64,000 nucleotides of DNA from Leuctra nigra (GCA_934045905.1 OW203768.1:8832316-8896315), one strand, 5' to 3'; counted from the stretch's first letter, positions 12,969 to 24,947 are shown. Notes: generated from the sequence alone by a model not told the origin. Program-made: numbers and translations.

Positions 12969-13849
12969 CAATTGGAAGTGGGCTCATACATATTCTTGCA
13001 GTACTGTTAATATGGCGATATTAGACTGGTATCTTTTCATAATTTGATCTTGACTGAAGGAAATCATGAAACGTTGTCAAATAATTACTAACTAATGGAA
13101 CACAATTATATATTTTTGAAGTGTCAAGTGTATAAAGTTAAATTTTTTAATAGAAATTCAATATGACTGTCTTCTTTGTGAAATGTATTTTTATAAAATG
13201 TGTATTAATAGAAATTGTTACATGATGAGAAGGTATAACGCATGAGACTTAATTATATTCACCACGAAACAATATTACGAAGATAACTATTGTGTATATT
13301 TATAGAAAGCATAGACAACAAGTTTCATAGCGTATATAATCATATAGAAAATATTTTACAGAAGGTATGTATAATATGTACCTAATTGAAAGATGTTTCC
13401 CTATTATTCTAAACATTCAAAATGACGGTTGTATATAAATGGCACATGCTTATGAATAGAAAAATGTCTTTAAAAAAACGATGCGCCAAGTCCTTTTGTA
13501 AAGTATTTCTCGGTGTTTATACTTTTATTTCAAAGATACGATTAAATATTTGGAAATGTCATTGACTTGGCTCCTTTTTTGATATCACTCCTTTTCGGTG
13601 TTGAATTTTTTTTAAAGTAAAGAGACTTGGCTGCCTTTTTTACACGGAGTGTTTTTTCTGGGATATCACTTCTTTTGTTAGTTTATTCATACAGCTTGTA
13701 GCACAGCTTGTGTCCGTGCAAGAACTTATTTCTTTAAAAAAATACGCCTATGCCGATTTGGATACTTAGAAAAGTTGCGTTTGGTATATAAGATTAAAAT
13801 AATTATCCAAGAAGAATAGCTTTAAGTTTCGTTACAATCGGTCCAGCCG

Positions 13850-14400
13850 TTTTCGATATATGACGTCACTTCCGGTTTTAGCAATGGCGGCCGAAAATAA
13901 TGTCGTCTTGAATTCATAATTATTACTCCTACACATTTCCAAAATTTGGTTGCAATCGGTACAGCCGTTTTTGATATATGACGTCACTTCCGGTTTTAAC
14001 AATGGCGGCCGAAAATAATGTCGTCTTGAATTCAAAATTATTAGTACAACACATTTCCAAAATTTGGTTGCAATCGGTACAGCCATTTTCGATATATGAC
14101 GTCACTTTCGGTTTTAACAATGGCGGCCGAAAATAATGTCGTCTTGAATTCATAATTATTAGTACAACACATTTCCAAAATTTGATTGCAATCGGTACAG
14201 CCATTTTCGATATTTGACGTCACTTCCGGTTTTAACAATGGCGGCCGAAAATAATGTCGTCTTGAATTCATAATTATTAGTCCAACACATTTCCAAACTT
14301 AGGTTGCAATCGGTACAACCGTTTACGATATATGACGTCACTTCCGGTTTTAAAAATGGCCGCCGAGAACACTGCAACCTTGAATTTATAATTATTTACA
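13850..14400 (+). repeat. 118-bp tandem array in E1
   Basis: Five units with an exact 118-bp spacing: TGACGTCA (or a close variant) starts at 13861, 13979, 14097, 14215 and 14333. Each unit carries CACTTCCGGTTTTA, then AATGGCGGCCGAAAATAATG, GTCGTCTTGAATTCA and CGGTACAGCC. The overlapping minus-strand frames 13832-14377 exist only because the unit is open in one frame; I see no sign that they code. Confidence 0.9.
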
Positions 14401-15556
14401 AAGTACGTTTACTTATATCTATTTTAAAGTATAAAGTGGTGAATTTAGCGTCATTTAGCATATTTATGACGTCATTTCCGGTATAGGTCATAAAATGTGT
14501 GACGTCATTTCCGGTTTCGATATTTGAATCATCAAATATTACTGATTACATAAAGTTGACCGTCTAAATCGTTTAGCGCTGGTTTTGTTCTAATCTGTTT
14601 AGCCGTTTTTGAGACATGATGTCACTTCCGGTTTCAAAATGGCGGCTTCCGGTTGGTTTTATAACAAGTCAAATGAAATATCAAAAGTACAAACGTTACA
14701 TAAATATCAAGACAATCGGATCAACAGTTGTTGCTGAAATGCAAATCGATGTATATTAAATTTCATTTATTTAAAATAATGTTCAGTCTTTTGATATTGA
14801 TAATCCATAAAGATGACCGTCTGAAACGATTGGCGCAAATTTCGTTCCGATCGGTCCAACCGTTGACGAGATATGACGTCACTTCCGGTTTCAAAATGGC
14901 GGCACAAAAAATGCATGGGGACAAGGTTAAATCAGACGCCAAAAGTGCACACGTGGTAAAAATGTGAGATCAATCGGTTCAGCCGTTTAGGCTGTGGCCT
15001 GTTTACCGGATTTTAGCTCCAGCCCACTACTATGATTACTGATTATGAAAACCGCCGAAAACCGCCCTAAAACACTGTTTTCACGGCCCTCTAGCGCGCA
15101 AAGGGCGTAACCTATTGTTCCCAAATTTGGTATATGTTGTAGGGTGGGCCATAGCTCGAAATTAAGATATTTCGCAACAATGTGAGATTTCTCAATTTTA
15201 AGATCCAGTAGGCCGAAAATGCCACTTTGATGCTTACAGTAAAAGTGGGTTTGCTCCAGCCTTTATATGAGAGTGTGCGCGCGCCGTACGACTTGGCTGG
15301 CGTGGAGCGACCGCTCCACTAGATAAATGAGTGCTAAGTAAGGATATTCTCAAAATTTAAATTTTACAAACATATTATATTTTATTAAATTAAAATAATA
15401 TGTTATAACATATAGCATGACGTGTTAATTATTGAAAATTGAAAAATAACAGTTGAAAAATAATAAAATAATAGTATAAAAATGTCCATAGGGCTGTGAA
15501 CATTTTCATTTCACTGAAAAAAAATTAAATGAAAAATTTTCACGTTGCCAACACTA

Positions 15557-15930
15557 GACGTGACACATACCACGTGACGCGGTCATATGACGTGACATAC
15601 CACGTGACACGGATCACGCCACACGGATCGCGCCAGGCAAAGTGAGGTTTTAATGACATCAACGTGTGATAGCTCGGGTATTTTAGAAGTACCTGAGGCG
15701 AGTGCCAAATTAGATTTAATTTGGTTGCGAGAGGAAAGATTCACAGAAAAATGTACCTAAGTCATCTGGGATAGTTCAAGAGAATTAAAATTTACTAAAT
15801 ACAGGTAGCATTTAATTTTCCTACAATTCCTCTGTTCACGGCACTATACGTCGCCGACATTGAGATCAAATCGAGCTCAGCCAGTTGGTTACACAGTAGC
15901 TAGTAATGGATTGCATGTGCATAGGTACAT
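15557..15930. other. CACGTG-rich host flank, no gene
   Basis: Right flank of the hAT insertion. TACCACGTGACGCGG, TCATATGACGTGACA and TACCACGTGACACGG follow each other in imperfect tandem. Beyond about 15640 nothing is recognisable. Confidence 0.45.
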
Positions 15931-16043
15931 GTACAGTCAGGGAAACTAGATGGTTCATACTCTGCCTCTCTCTGACCCATAACATAATCATGTTTTTATA
16001 TGGAGCAGAGAGAGATAGAGTTTCCTAGTTTCCTTGACTGTAC
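15931..16043. mobile_element. foldback MITE
   Basis: GTACAGTCAGGGAAACTAG at the left pairs with CTAGTTTCCTTGACTGTAC at the right, and CTCTGCCTCTCTCTGA with a CAGAGAGAGATAGAG partner inside. Outer CATAGGTA/TACCTATG extends the symmetry. Confidence 0.75.
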
Positions 16044-18249
16044 CTATACCTATGCTCTTTTTACTACAATAACAATACGAATGATTAATTGTACAGCTAT
16101 CAATCAAACACTAGCAAAGAATGCATTTAATTATAGTTCCAGCTTACTACAGCAATCACGTGTTGTAACATACCTCAACCATACGTATTAGTATTTAGAA
16201 GACTTTGACTTACGGCTCTACCCTTCCCATTCCCCTACCTGTGACTTAAACATTCATGATATTATTTCACGTGGCTAAATAATTATATTTTAGGAAGAAC
16301 ATATTACGTATTAATACAAATTTGTGAATTTAGCTCCACATGGAGCTATGGAGCTGCTATCTTCCATCTTTAGCTGTGACTTCAGCGATTTGTTAGTGGA
16401 ATGCATTTATTTTGGTACTTCGAAGAACTGTCACAATATTACCTATCAAAACGTGATGAATTCGGGCACCACCTTAAGGAAGTCTAACATCACACATGAA
16501 AGTCGACAACAATGCCCCGACACGGCGGCGAACCTCCTCCGCCCTCGCAACGATGCTCAAGAGTTGACAAAGCTCGCGGATGACCTCAGTTGACTTCCCT
16601 CACTGTCATTGTCACAACCGTTCCATTGAGTCGGAGACGACGGAGACAGACAATGAACAGGCAAAGCAGCGTCTATTCACTGGCGAATCAAGTTAATTGC
16701 GCCGCCAAGAAGACATGGTGAAAAACATCGGTTGTTTGTTGAAACCGTCGAGCAAGGAGAAGAAGACTTCGGTTGACGGTTACTGAGAGATACTTTACCC
16801 TTGTGGACATAACGATTAAAGGGAAGGAAGAGCCTCTGAATGAGGACCTCGGCTGGAAAGCAGTTATCGTCCCGTCTCGTTGAAGATAGACTAGATGTTA
16901 AAGCGACAAAGTTGTGGAGAATGAATTACAGATTATGCAGCGTTGACCACTTATTTGAAATTTTTAATCACCTTAAAGTTATAAGTAGTTATATGTTGCG
17001 TAATTATTGAGTAAATAAAACTAATAATTTTAAAAATTGGTTCAACGACGCTTAAACTAGATTTAATTTCAAGCAACTTTGCTCTTGAAACTTTTTTTCT
17101 AACTTGATCGGTAGAGGCACAATTTGCTTTCTCACACCATCAATGTTATGAGTTTTGCATAAAACCAGGGGCACTGAAACCGACTGAAGTTGCAAGTAAA
17201 CATTCTGGGAGTTCCAGTAACGGTGTGGAAGGGGATGATGGGAGGGTCCTAAGAGACAGCATGCAAATATAAATAGTGCACTGAAAGCGAGAGTTTGTAT
17301 GTCAACAATAATCATCAGTTTCCCCGGCATTTACACAATCAACGACGACTGGAGACAGACGGACCTCAGAGTTGTCTAAATCATCTTACCTAATTTATAA
17401 AAATCTATCTATCATAAAGTGTATACCGTCTAAAATGTTGGAAATGGCCTAAAATTAAATTTTCATTGTAAGTTGATAAAATGTAAGTGAAAATTTTCAG
17501 AAACATAGAATGTTGATATTCAAAACAGCCATGTACAAATCTTCCCAACAATTTAATTTATCATAAGAAAATTCGCTGTTGTATTAATAAAGACTTCACT
17601 TAATATTATTTTTTATGCTATTTTTTAAATTTAAATTTTTATATTTATGTTTTTTTGAGGATATAAATATATTTTTGCTAATTGAATAACTGTTGAAATC
17701 GGCAACACTTCTCTAAGCATCCATAATAATTCACTGTAAATAGTAGCATCTCGGGCTATCTATTATTCTTGAGTCAATCTCGGCAAGGTTATGTCACGAT
17801 GTGTATTTATTCTCATTGTGACAACAATGTCGAACAGTTTTCCCGTCTACAATTACTAGTGCAGAATAACAGATGAATTTCGACGCTCGCTAAGAGCACA
17901 TCAATGTGTGTCTCTACTGTATGCACTATTTTATTATTTATAACTGAAAACTGTATGTTATAAAGGTAAAGAAATATTTTTGGTTGCAATGTGTATCATA
18001 GCAACTGAATGATAATTATACATTGTACGTGTTATTTCACACGTTAATCCCGAACACAGGTTTAGGTCACCGATAGCAATGATTTGTCAGACAAACGGCG
18101 AATAATTATTTAATTGTTGTATTGACCGTTATCATTACTCCAACCATTACATTTAAAAAAAAAATTCGATGTAGGTGTCAAAGGTTTCAAAATATAACAT
18201 ATAAAGTGTGTGACTTTTTGTTGATTTTTTCTACTAGTTTTGAGCAATG
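16044..18249. other. no confirmed gene; exon-like island 16324-17030
   Basis: Most of this is AT-rich spacer. 16324-16930 is GC-richer, with a 89-codon + frame (16324-16593) containing a SCDFSDLLVECIYFG-type stretch vaguely like the extracellular region of DEG/ENaC channels. Another + frame near 16787-16891 reads RYFTLVDITIKGKEEPLNED and ends in a stop; AATAAA follows at 17023. The pieces do not join into one frame, so it could be a decayed gene, a 3' exon, or chance. A 92-codon frame at 17052-17330(-) is unassigned. Confidence 0.25.
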
Positions 18250-18260
18250 AAATAATATAT

Positions 18261-19603
18261 CATTATTGAGCTACATCAGCTCCATCTATAAAAAAGGAGA
18301 CAGGAAGAACTGTGGAAACTACAGAGGGATCAGCGTTTTGTCGTCGATAGGTAGGCTGTATGGACGAATTCTGACTAAGCGGTTAGAACAGCAAGCTAGA
18401 GTCACAGAAGAACAAAGTGGTTTCAGGAGCGGGAGATCATGTGTAGACAACCTTTTCTGTATAAAACAACTTATGGACAAGAGTATTGCACATGGAAGTG
18501 AATTACACCTGATTTTCGTAGATCTTAAAAAGGCATTTGACAGCGTTCCTTTAAATAAATTATGGGAGGCTCTGGAAGATCAAGGGATCGAAACAGTTTA
18601 TGTGAATGCTATTAAAAAGCTCTATGAAAATGCTGTAAGTTGCGTAAAAAGTGGACAATCATATTCAGAAGAATTTAAAATCAACAAAGGTGTAAGGCAG
18701 GGGTGTCCTTTGTCACCAACCCTGTTCAAAATATACGTGAACAGAGTTTTAGAGAATTGGTCTAGGAAATGTAGTTCGATGGGTGTTAAAATTGGGAAAG
18801 AATATATACACTCTTTACTATTCGCAGACGATCAGGTGGTTCTTGCTGAAGATGAACACGACGCAGAATACATGATGAGAAAGCTTATAGAAGAATACGA
18901 TTCCTGGGGCTTAGAAGTGAATATGGATAAGACTCAATGTATGGTCATTGGAAGAGAGGGTCAAGACATGGTAACCGATAAAGGTATTATAAGATTAACA
19001 ACAGAGTACAAATATCTAGGTGTGACATTGACGGCTGACGGAACGGATGAGAGGGATGTGCTGAACAAGCTGGGCAGAGGAAGAGCGATCACCAGACAAT
19101 TACACCCAGTGCTTTGGAACGATGTCATCTCAACCAAGACAAAAACACGTATTTACAACTCATTCGTCGAAAGCTGCGCTTCCTATGGATCAGAAATCTG
19201 GACCTTATCTTCCCTAATGGCACAAAGAGTCCGAGCAATGGAGATGGGGTACTGGAGAAGATGCTGCAAGGTTACGATACTCGACCATGTGAGGAACGAC
19301 CGTATACGGGAAATGATGGGAGTGGAGACATCACTGACGGATTACATAGAGATGAAGCAACTCTTATGGTATGGCCATCTGAGAAGGATGCCAGATGAAA
19401 GATTGCCAATGAGAGCCTAGTCATGGGTACCGTCAAGAAGAAGAAAGAGAGGAAGACCAAGGAGGAGGTGGGCAGAAGGAGTTGACACTGCCATGAGAAG
19501 AAGAGGTCTTCGCGATGGAGACTTCTTAAATAAAGATAAATGGCATTTAGGATGCAGAATACGGCCTGAAGTGCTGTAAACAATCTGCTTTAATAATAAT
19601 AAT
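18261..19603 (+). mobile_element. 5'-truncated non-LTR retrotransposon
   Basis: The reverse transcriptase region starts abruptly inside the fingers domain and continues to a (TAA)n-like 3' tail at 19590-19603. The flanks share AAATAATATAT (18250-18260 and 19604-19614), a plausible 11-bp target duplication, though it is AT-rich and so weak evidence. Truncation at the 5' end with a simple-repeat tail is typical of dead-on-arrival LINE copies. Confidence 0.85.
18266..19579 (+). pseudogene. reverse transcriptase ORF fragment, one in-frame stop
   Basis: The 384-codon frame has the non-LTR reverse transcriptase landmarks in order: IYKKGDRKNCGNYRGIS (fingers), LIFVDLKKAFDSV (motif A with catalytic Asp), KGVRQGCPLSP (motif B), LLFADDQVV (motif C, FADD catalytic pair), YKYLGVTLT (thumb border), then a WYGHLRRMPDERLP segment. 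A TAG at 19418-19420 interrupts it, but the same frame continues with a RRRKRGRPRRRW motif to a TAA at 19577-19579, the usual C-terminal signature of this LINE class. The endonuclease domain is missing because of 5' truncation. The copy is probably inactive but young, with only one visible lesion. Confidence 0.9.
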
Positions 19604-19614
19604 AAATAATATAT

Positions 19615-20835
19615 GATATTATTTCAAAATTTCAACATCGTGTTACCTAATTCATTGATTTATAAATTTCACAACATACCACTTATATAGTCCGGAGAAA
19701 AGGCTGGAAATATTCATGTGTATTTTTATTACTTTATTTCATTATTTTTCGTATTTTCTACTCTCTACTTACAAGAAGTAGACAGTAGACAGTGTCTACA
19801 TTCTACTACAAGAACCACATGCACAAAAACTAAAATGATTTTCTTGCTCTGATTGCGATAATATTATTCTCTTAGTAAAGAACCCAGAGAGAAATGAGAC
19901 TACCTATACCTATTCGTAAACAAATTTTTCCAATTGCATTATACTCTCAGGTGGTGAAATAAGATCAGTGTCATTTATCGCCGTTATAATGGTTAAAAAT
20001 CAATAAAAGGATTTGCAATCTTTGAATCTATTAGATAAGTGTTGAACACTTTATTGCGTGTGATTATTCTTGATCGTCGATGATTTTGTTCGTGTTGTGA
20101 AAGTGATGCTAATTATGTCATTTGACTTGGTAACCAGTCTGGACCCAGCGATCATAACAACAATACTCGGGATATCCGATCTCACTTCTGTTTACATTTT
20201 TTGCATGGGAACTAAAGTCGGAAGAAAACATTCATATCAAACATTGTTCCCAGCTAGACCAATCACAGTAATGACAACAAATTCGTCGCCAAATCTGATC
20301 CCGCCTTATTTACCTTTAAAAACCCCGCCTACAATAGCAATTAGGGCTGATTCTCTAGGAGCAGTCAGCCGGTCCTCCCTTAAGTCACATCTTCCAAATG
20401 AGCTTATTTTTGGCAGAGGTATCAATCACTGTTTTCACGATACTGTGAAATATGAACAACTTCTCGTGTCTAGATTTTGAGACATTGTAGTTATAAATTC
20501 CTATTTTTAACATGTAGTCATAGAGGTCTTTAAATCATGACGATTTCCATGCTATTTTTTCGTTTTGAATTTTACTGAGGTTTAACGATTTTTAAAAAAA
20601 AACTGATTTCTAGATAGATAGTTGGACATTCGATTAGGAAAAAAATTGAAAACAATACCAACGTGTGCTATTTTAAAAGTTATAAATTGAAACCTCGCTG
20701 TAAGACAGGAGTTGCAAGTTAAATGACATTTTATGATTCTTTTACAGACTTAAATATAGTTGAAATGAAGGAAAACGATTTTTGAACTTGTAATTTCAAG
20801 AAAAAATATTTTTGTACCTATAATATGTATAGGTC
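19615..20835. other. no supported gene
   Basis: A 136-codon + frame at 20070-20480 has no recognisable domain and no splice or promoter context. The rest is AT-rich. Confidence 0.35.
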
Positions 20836-21180
20836 GATGGTACTACCTTAAGGCTGCATTTCACCAAGTAAACCAGGTAAACCTGGTTTAGGGACCTCTA
20901 AACCAGGTTTACCGCCTCTAACCCGGGTTTATCTTCTTGACAGTGTTGAATCCAGGCATACCTGAGGGCATTAATGTCGCGTAGTTATGAAGATGATGAT
21001 AACGTACTGAGAACAGGTATAAGTATTACCTACGCAAATCCGTGATTGACAAGTACTAATTGGGCTGGAAGGTCATTCACGTGGCGGGTTTAGGTTAGAT
21101 TAGCCTGGGTTAGCTCGTGTGCGATAAGAAATAACATTGGCCACCCCCGGTAAACCTGTCTAAAGGTTTCGTAAATGACC
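20836..21180. repeat. palindrome-rich MITE-like segment
   Basis: AAACCAGGTAAACCTGGTTTA at 20872 onward, TAAACCAGGTTTA and CCCGGGTTTA follow in close succession. The far end has GGTAAACCTG..TAAAGGTTTCGTAAATGACC, partly complementary to the beginning (GCATTTCACCAAGTAAACC). Likely a degraded inverted-repeat element. Confidence 0.5.
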
Positions 21181-24100
21181 CCCCGGGCAAATTTCGCCGT
21201 GATTACATTAGTAATTGACCTTGTGACCTATGAACGAGCGAGTCAGCTTGTTAGGGGTAAGTTAGGTGCACGTAATTAGCCGGAATTTCGGGGTGCATAT
21301 TTTTTTATGGTTTATGGCGTTCAACAGCGAGGTTATCAGCGCATTTCGGGTTGCATTTCGCATTTGATTTCGTGACGTACGTTCGTGATACGTCAACATA
21401 GCAGCCCAAGGTATGACACACGAATGCACCCTCAGTGCAAAGTGTATGCAAATTATGACCTATACGTGCAAGCATGACACCACAAGAAACGCACCTCCAA
21501 TTGAATCGTTCATGAAATTTCAGTGCTATGTTTAGTAATGAATGATGACCACAATGTGTCATAGTACCTTACTTATGTGATTACCCAATAAGGGCGGAGT
21601 TCTAATACTATGATATTACAAAATCACCCATAAGAGCACGACAACTACTGCGGTGACTGTACTAAGTACACAAGTAAAGTGTTTTCCGATGTTTTTCTCT
21701 TTGCACGCTCCCAACAAACACCACACAACGATTAACAAACAGACAATATTTATTTGTTCCATCGCAGACTCTCGACCAGTTGGCAAACATCTCTCGGTCT
21801 GCAAAACATCGAGGTTCATCTGCGCATCTGGTCTTGCGCACATCAAGATTAGAATACTGAAGTTTTACATCACAATGACTTTTAATAACACTGCTAGACC
21901 AGTCTGTACACAACTGCACATGTAAAGAGGTAAACATAGGTGCAATAAATGGAGACATACGACGGTTCGTGGATATAGTCACCACGGGTACAGGTATTCT
22001 TTTTGTCTCAAATACAACAAATCCCAAAATAAGAAATAACAATAGACTATCCGACAAAGAAGGGTATTATCCACATAAAAATACTCTCTGTGACTTGAAA
22101 AATGTAGTCGCTTTTACAGTCTAAGCTGTCAAAAGTACGCTATAACTAACCCCCAATTTTGTATAAGAGATTGTTTTTATATAAAAAGGCATCCATAATA
22201 AAGACTTCTGCCATTTTCGGAATTGTCGCCGCCTCGTGAAAAAAGTGTAGCAAATGAATTAATCTTTAAAAACCCATAGGAAGGGAATTTAAAAATTAAC
22301 GAACGAATATGTTGCAGAATATGATCCTCCCATTAAAAATTGTCTGTACGCAACCTGAAATGACGTGACCTTTGACACCATGTACAATTAGTGTGTGTCG
22401 CACACACTAACAATACAATCACACATGTGAAAACTAATATCCATACACAAAACCTATAGAAACAAGGAATGCAAACGAATACTAATTGGCCTATTGTCAT
22501 TTAGAAACGAACATTTCGGCCCCATCATTGTCTGCTACCGACTTCCGTGCCGTCAGCGTTTCAAGTATTACATTACGTTGTTACTTTGCAAGCTGGCGGT
22601 ATTGAGTTATGACACCGAGTGAAGTGTGTAGTAATTAGATGCATTCCTACGCTGGCATTGTCATGTGTAACATGTAATCAGATATGACATAATGAGACGA
22701 GAGAATGCAGTTGGTAATTGGAGTTGGAGATTTAAAGTTTAAATGACCGAGAAGTAGAGAAGGACAAGTTTAAATGGTCAGCTTCAATAGTTTCTTGATA
22801 TTATTCTGAGTACATGCCCTTTAAAATGAGAATCGAACGCATCGTTTTCCGTATATATAAAATTTAAGTTTTGAATACGTACAACTACTATAATGTTGTA
22901 TTTTTGAAAGTTACTATTTGGCCAAGTTTACACAAAATGTTATTGAAGGGGCTGGCCAACATCGGTATAACGAATGTACCTATTCAAAATTGAAATATAA
23001 GCAAACGCCCCTAAACTCACAAAAATGCATAAAATAATATTAATTTTAGTTGAAAATAATAGCAAAATATTAAAAATGTAAACCTCTGCCTTTTTAGAAC
23101 ATGGAAATTTTAACAAAACTGAACGAAGACATGAAATTACGGAGTGAAACTAGAATTGTTCTCTGATATTTTACTATAAACACGCAGAGAAACGTCAAAA
23201 CAGTAATAAAATTATCACTATCCAAATACCAAATTAAATCCCCTGCATTTCCACCACATTTCCACTGCATTTCCACCGTTTAGTCTACACTTTGACACTT
23301 TTCAAATGCTATACGTTTGCTGTAGGGGTGTGAAAATGTATGCCTGTCACTTTACACCCCGATCAGCACACTGTCACACCCTCCCCATTCCTTGTATACC
23401 AATTAACAACATTGTACCATCCACAAAACTTTCTCACCACTGAAATGTTTAAATTATAATTGCCCTTGCCGGAGGTACTCGATTAATAAATAAAGTTTGT
23501 TTGCGCGGCACGGAATACAAAATCGGGACATAATTACTTTAGAGTCTCTTTATCAGCGGTGATATATATAATGATCAAAGCAGGGAGACATTTTCATCCC
23601 TTGTTTTGAGAATTGTGATACTTCATTAGGGATTTCTTTTTAATTGAGTTGGTACGCTCGGATGAAATAATGTGGATCCAAGAAAGGAAACGTATATCAT
23701 CAGTAGGTAAAATAAATATTTATGGCACTAATTTACTTCTCTAATAAGACGACTATACCGTTATCACTATCAGCAATCTTGTTAAACGGATGTTCGCAAA
23801 ATAAAAGATTTGAAAACTCAAACTACACGTCAAACTATCGATCGATTGAGAAGGAAATACAAGATTTTAAAAAAAAAAACCGGCGACAGGATTTCGAGCA
23901 TCAAGGAAACTCTCCCGACGTCTTGACCTGTTGAACCTATTGTTAGCTGGGTCAGGTAAACTAAAATGGCCACTCTCTACCATCACGGTCGAGTGATCTC
24001 CCATTCATTCGCTCTTTCCTCTTCCTGCACCTGAGCAGTCGGTCTCATCCTGTCGCAGCGAATGAAGAGAGGAATGTGTTTGAAATGAGAGGGTGGTGAT

Positions 24101-24886
24101 TCACCTGCACAACCCCCGTGTGGCCTTGATAATAGTGATCAGGTGCGCGAGCTACCGGGCCCGTTTAGACGCAGATTCCAGGAAGGTTCGACCACCTCCA
24201 CCCCAACTAACCAAAACGTATTGCAAATTACAAACCAGAAAGAGATCAAGTCTTTGTTTTGTTGCTTTTGTGAGTGTACTCTCGTTAGCAATACTCTGGA
24301 TCCCTTTTCTCATGTTCGTTCTAAGAAGATTTTGAATTCAAATCCTATTCGGTTTACAGCTTTTATGAAAGCTGAAAGGTTTTGAATATCTATCTATAAT
24401 ATCGAAATCTGTTTATAAACATGGCCCAGATAGACAGGATTTCTGAATTTAATAGAGGCATTTTCTAGTTTTGTACATCTTTTTCCTTTGCCAATTGCAT
24501 TGTATGTACTGTATTTCCGTACCTAATATCAATGTTATATTTTTCAAATGTCAAATTTGTAGAGATTTTAGATGAAAAACGCCTTTTAGCGAACTCCGTC
24601 GTTTTTCCATCATTTTATGACATAAACACAACCCACGTGAAATAACAACGCGAAAACATCTCCGCACATCGCAAGCCCCAACCTTTCCAATCATAGAAAT
24701 CCTGTTTGTCACGACTTCTTCTCTCATATTCCATCTCTCTCGCTGACATTTCCTCACTGACTAGTACCGTTCCATACACCTTGGCATTGCTTCTCGGCGG
24801 TATAGTGTTCGTTCGTGAATACCTCCGACAGATAGCGCTCTACCTTGCTCGTGTGCCGGTCGGCTCTTGCGGTGGTATCAATTTAC
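21181..24886. other. no confirmed gene; possibly intron of the minus-strand gene
   Basis: If the minus-strand gene starting at 25401 is real, this is downstream and could be intronic. On the minus strand 22057-21662 is an open frame of 131 codons with a hydrophobic start and eight cysteines. In another minus frame, an ATG at 21762 begins a short signal-peptide-like stretch (MEQINIVCLLIVVWCLLGAC). I cannot tell whether either is used. Confidence 0.3.
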
Positions 24887-24947
24887 CTGAGGCATCGACT
24901 ATCATCAACATCATACCCAGTGCCACGCAGGACGTATAACGGACCGT
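24887..24947 (-). CDS. candidate exon 2 of unidentified minus-strand gene
   Basis: Bounded by an acceptor (..TTCTTCTAG at 24948 onward) and a donor GTAAAT. It enters in phase 1, which exactly fits the phase-1 donor of exon 1 at 25284, and reads DGPLYVLRGTGYDVDDSRCL with no stop, leaving in phase 2. It is an inferred exon; I do not recognise the family and could not find exon 3 by eye. Confidence 0.4.

Larger units (their letters stand above)
12387..15323 (+). mobile_element. Helitron-like element E1
   Basis: Begins A|TCCCAGAAAAAAACACTCC and ends with the hairpin GGAGCGACCGCTCC followed by ACTAGA|T; no target duplication is visible beyond the A|T junction. The first 1.28 kb is a foldback, its opening (CACTCCGTGTAAAAAAGGCA) recurring inverted at 13640-13668. 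The tail holds a 118-bp tandem array, then GGCTGTGGCCTGTTTACC and conserved 3' phrases shared with E2-E4. There are no long open frames, so it is non-autonomous. The Helitron assignment is an inference from the A|T target, the 5' TC and the 3' hairpin with CTAG; canonical Helitrons end exactly at CTRR. Confidence 0.6.
12119..15556. mobile_element. hAT-like non-autonomous element interrupted by E1
   Basis: The ends are perfect 12-bp inverted repeats, TAGTGTTGGCAA at 12119 and TTGCCAACACTA ending at 15556. They are flanked by an exact 8-bp direct repeat GACGTGAC (12111-12118 and 15557-15564). An 8-bp target duplication with short inverted repeats of this type is the hallmark of the hAT superfamily. 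Without the nested E1 element about 500 bp remain, rich in GAAAATTTT-like subterminal motifs and without coding capacity, so this is a deletion derivative or MITE. Confidence 0.85.

Noticed and set aside
13832..14377. Overlapping minus-strand frames repeating NGCTDCNQILEMC
   Set aside because: They exist because the 118-bp unit lacks stops in that phase; the repeat is non-coding transposon sequence.
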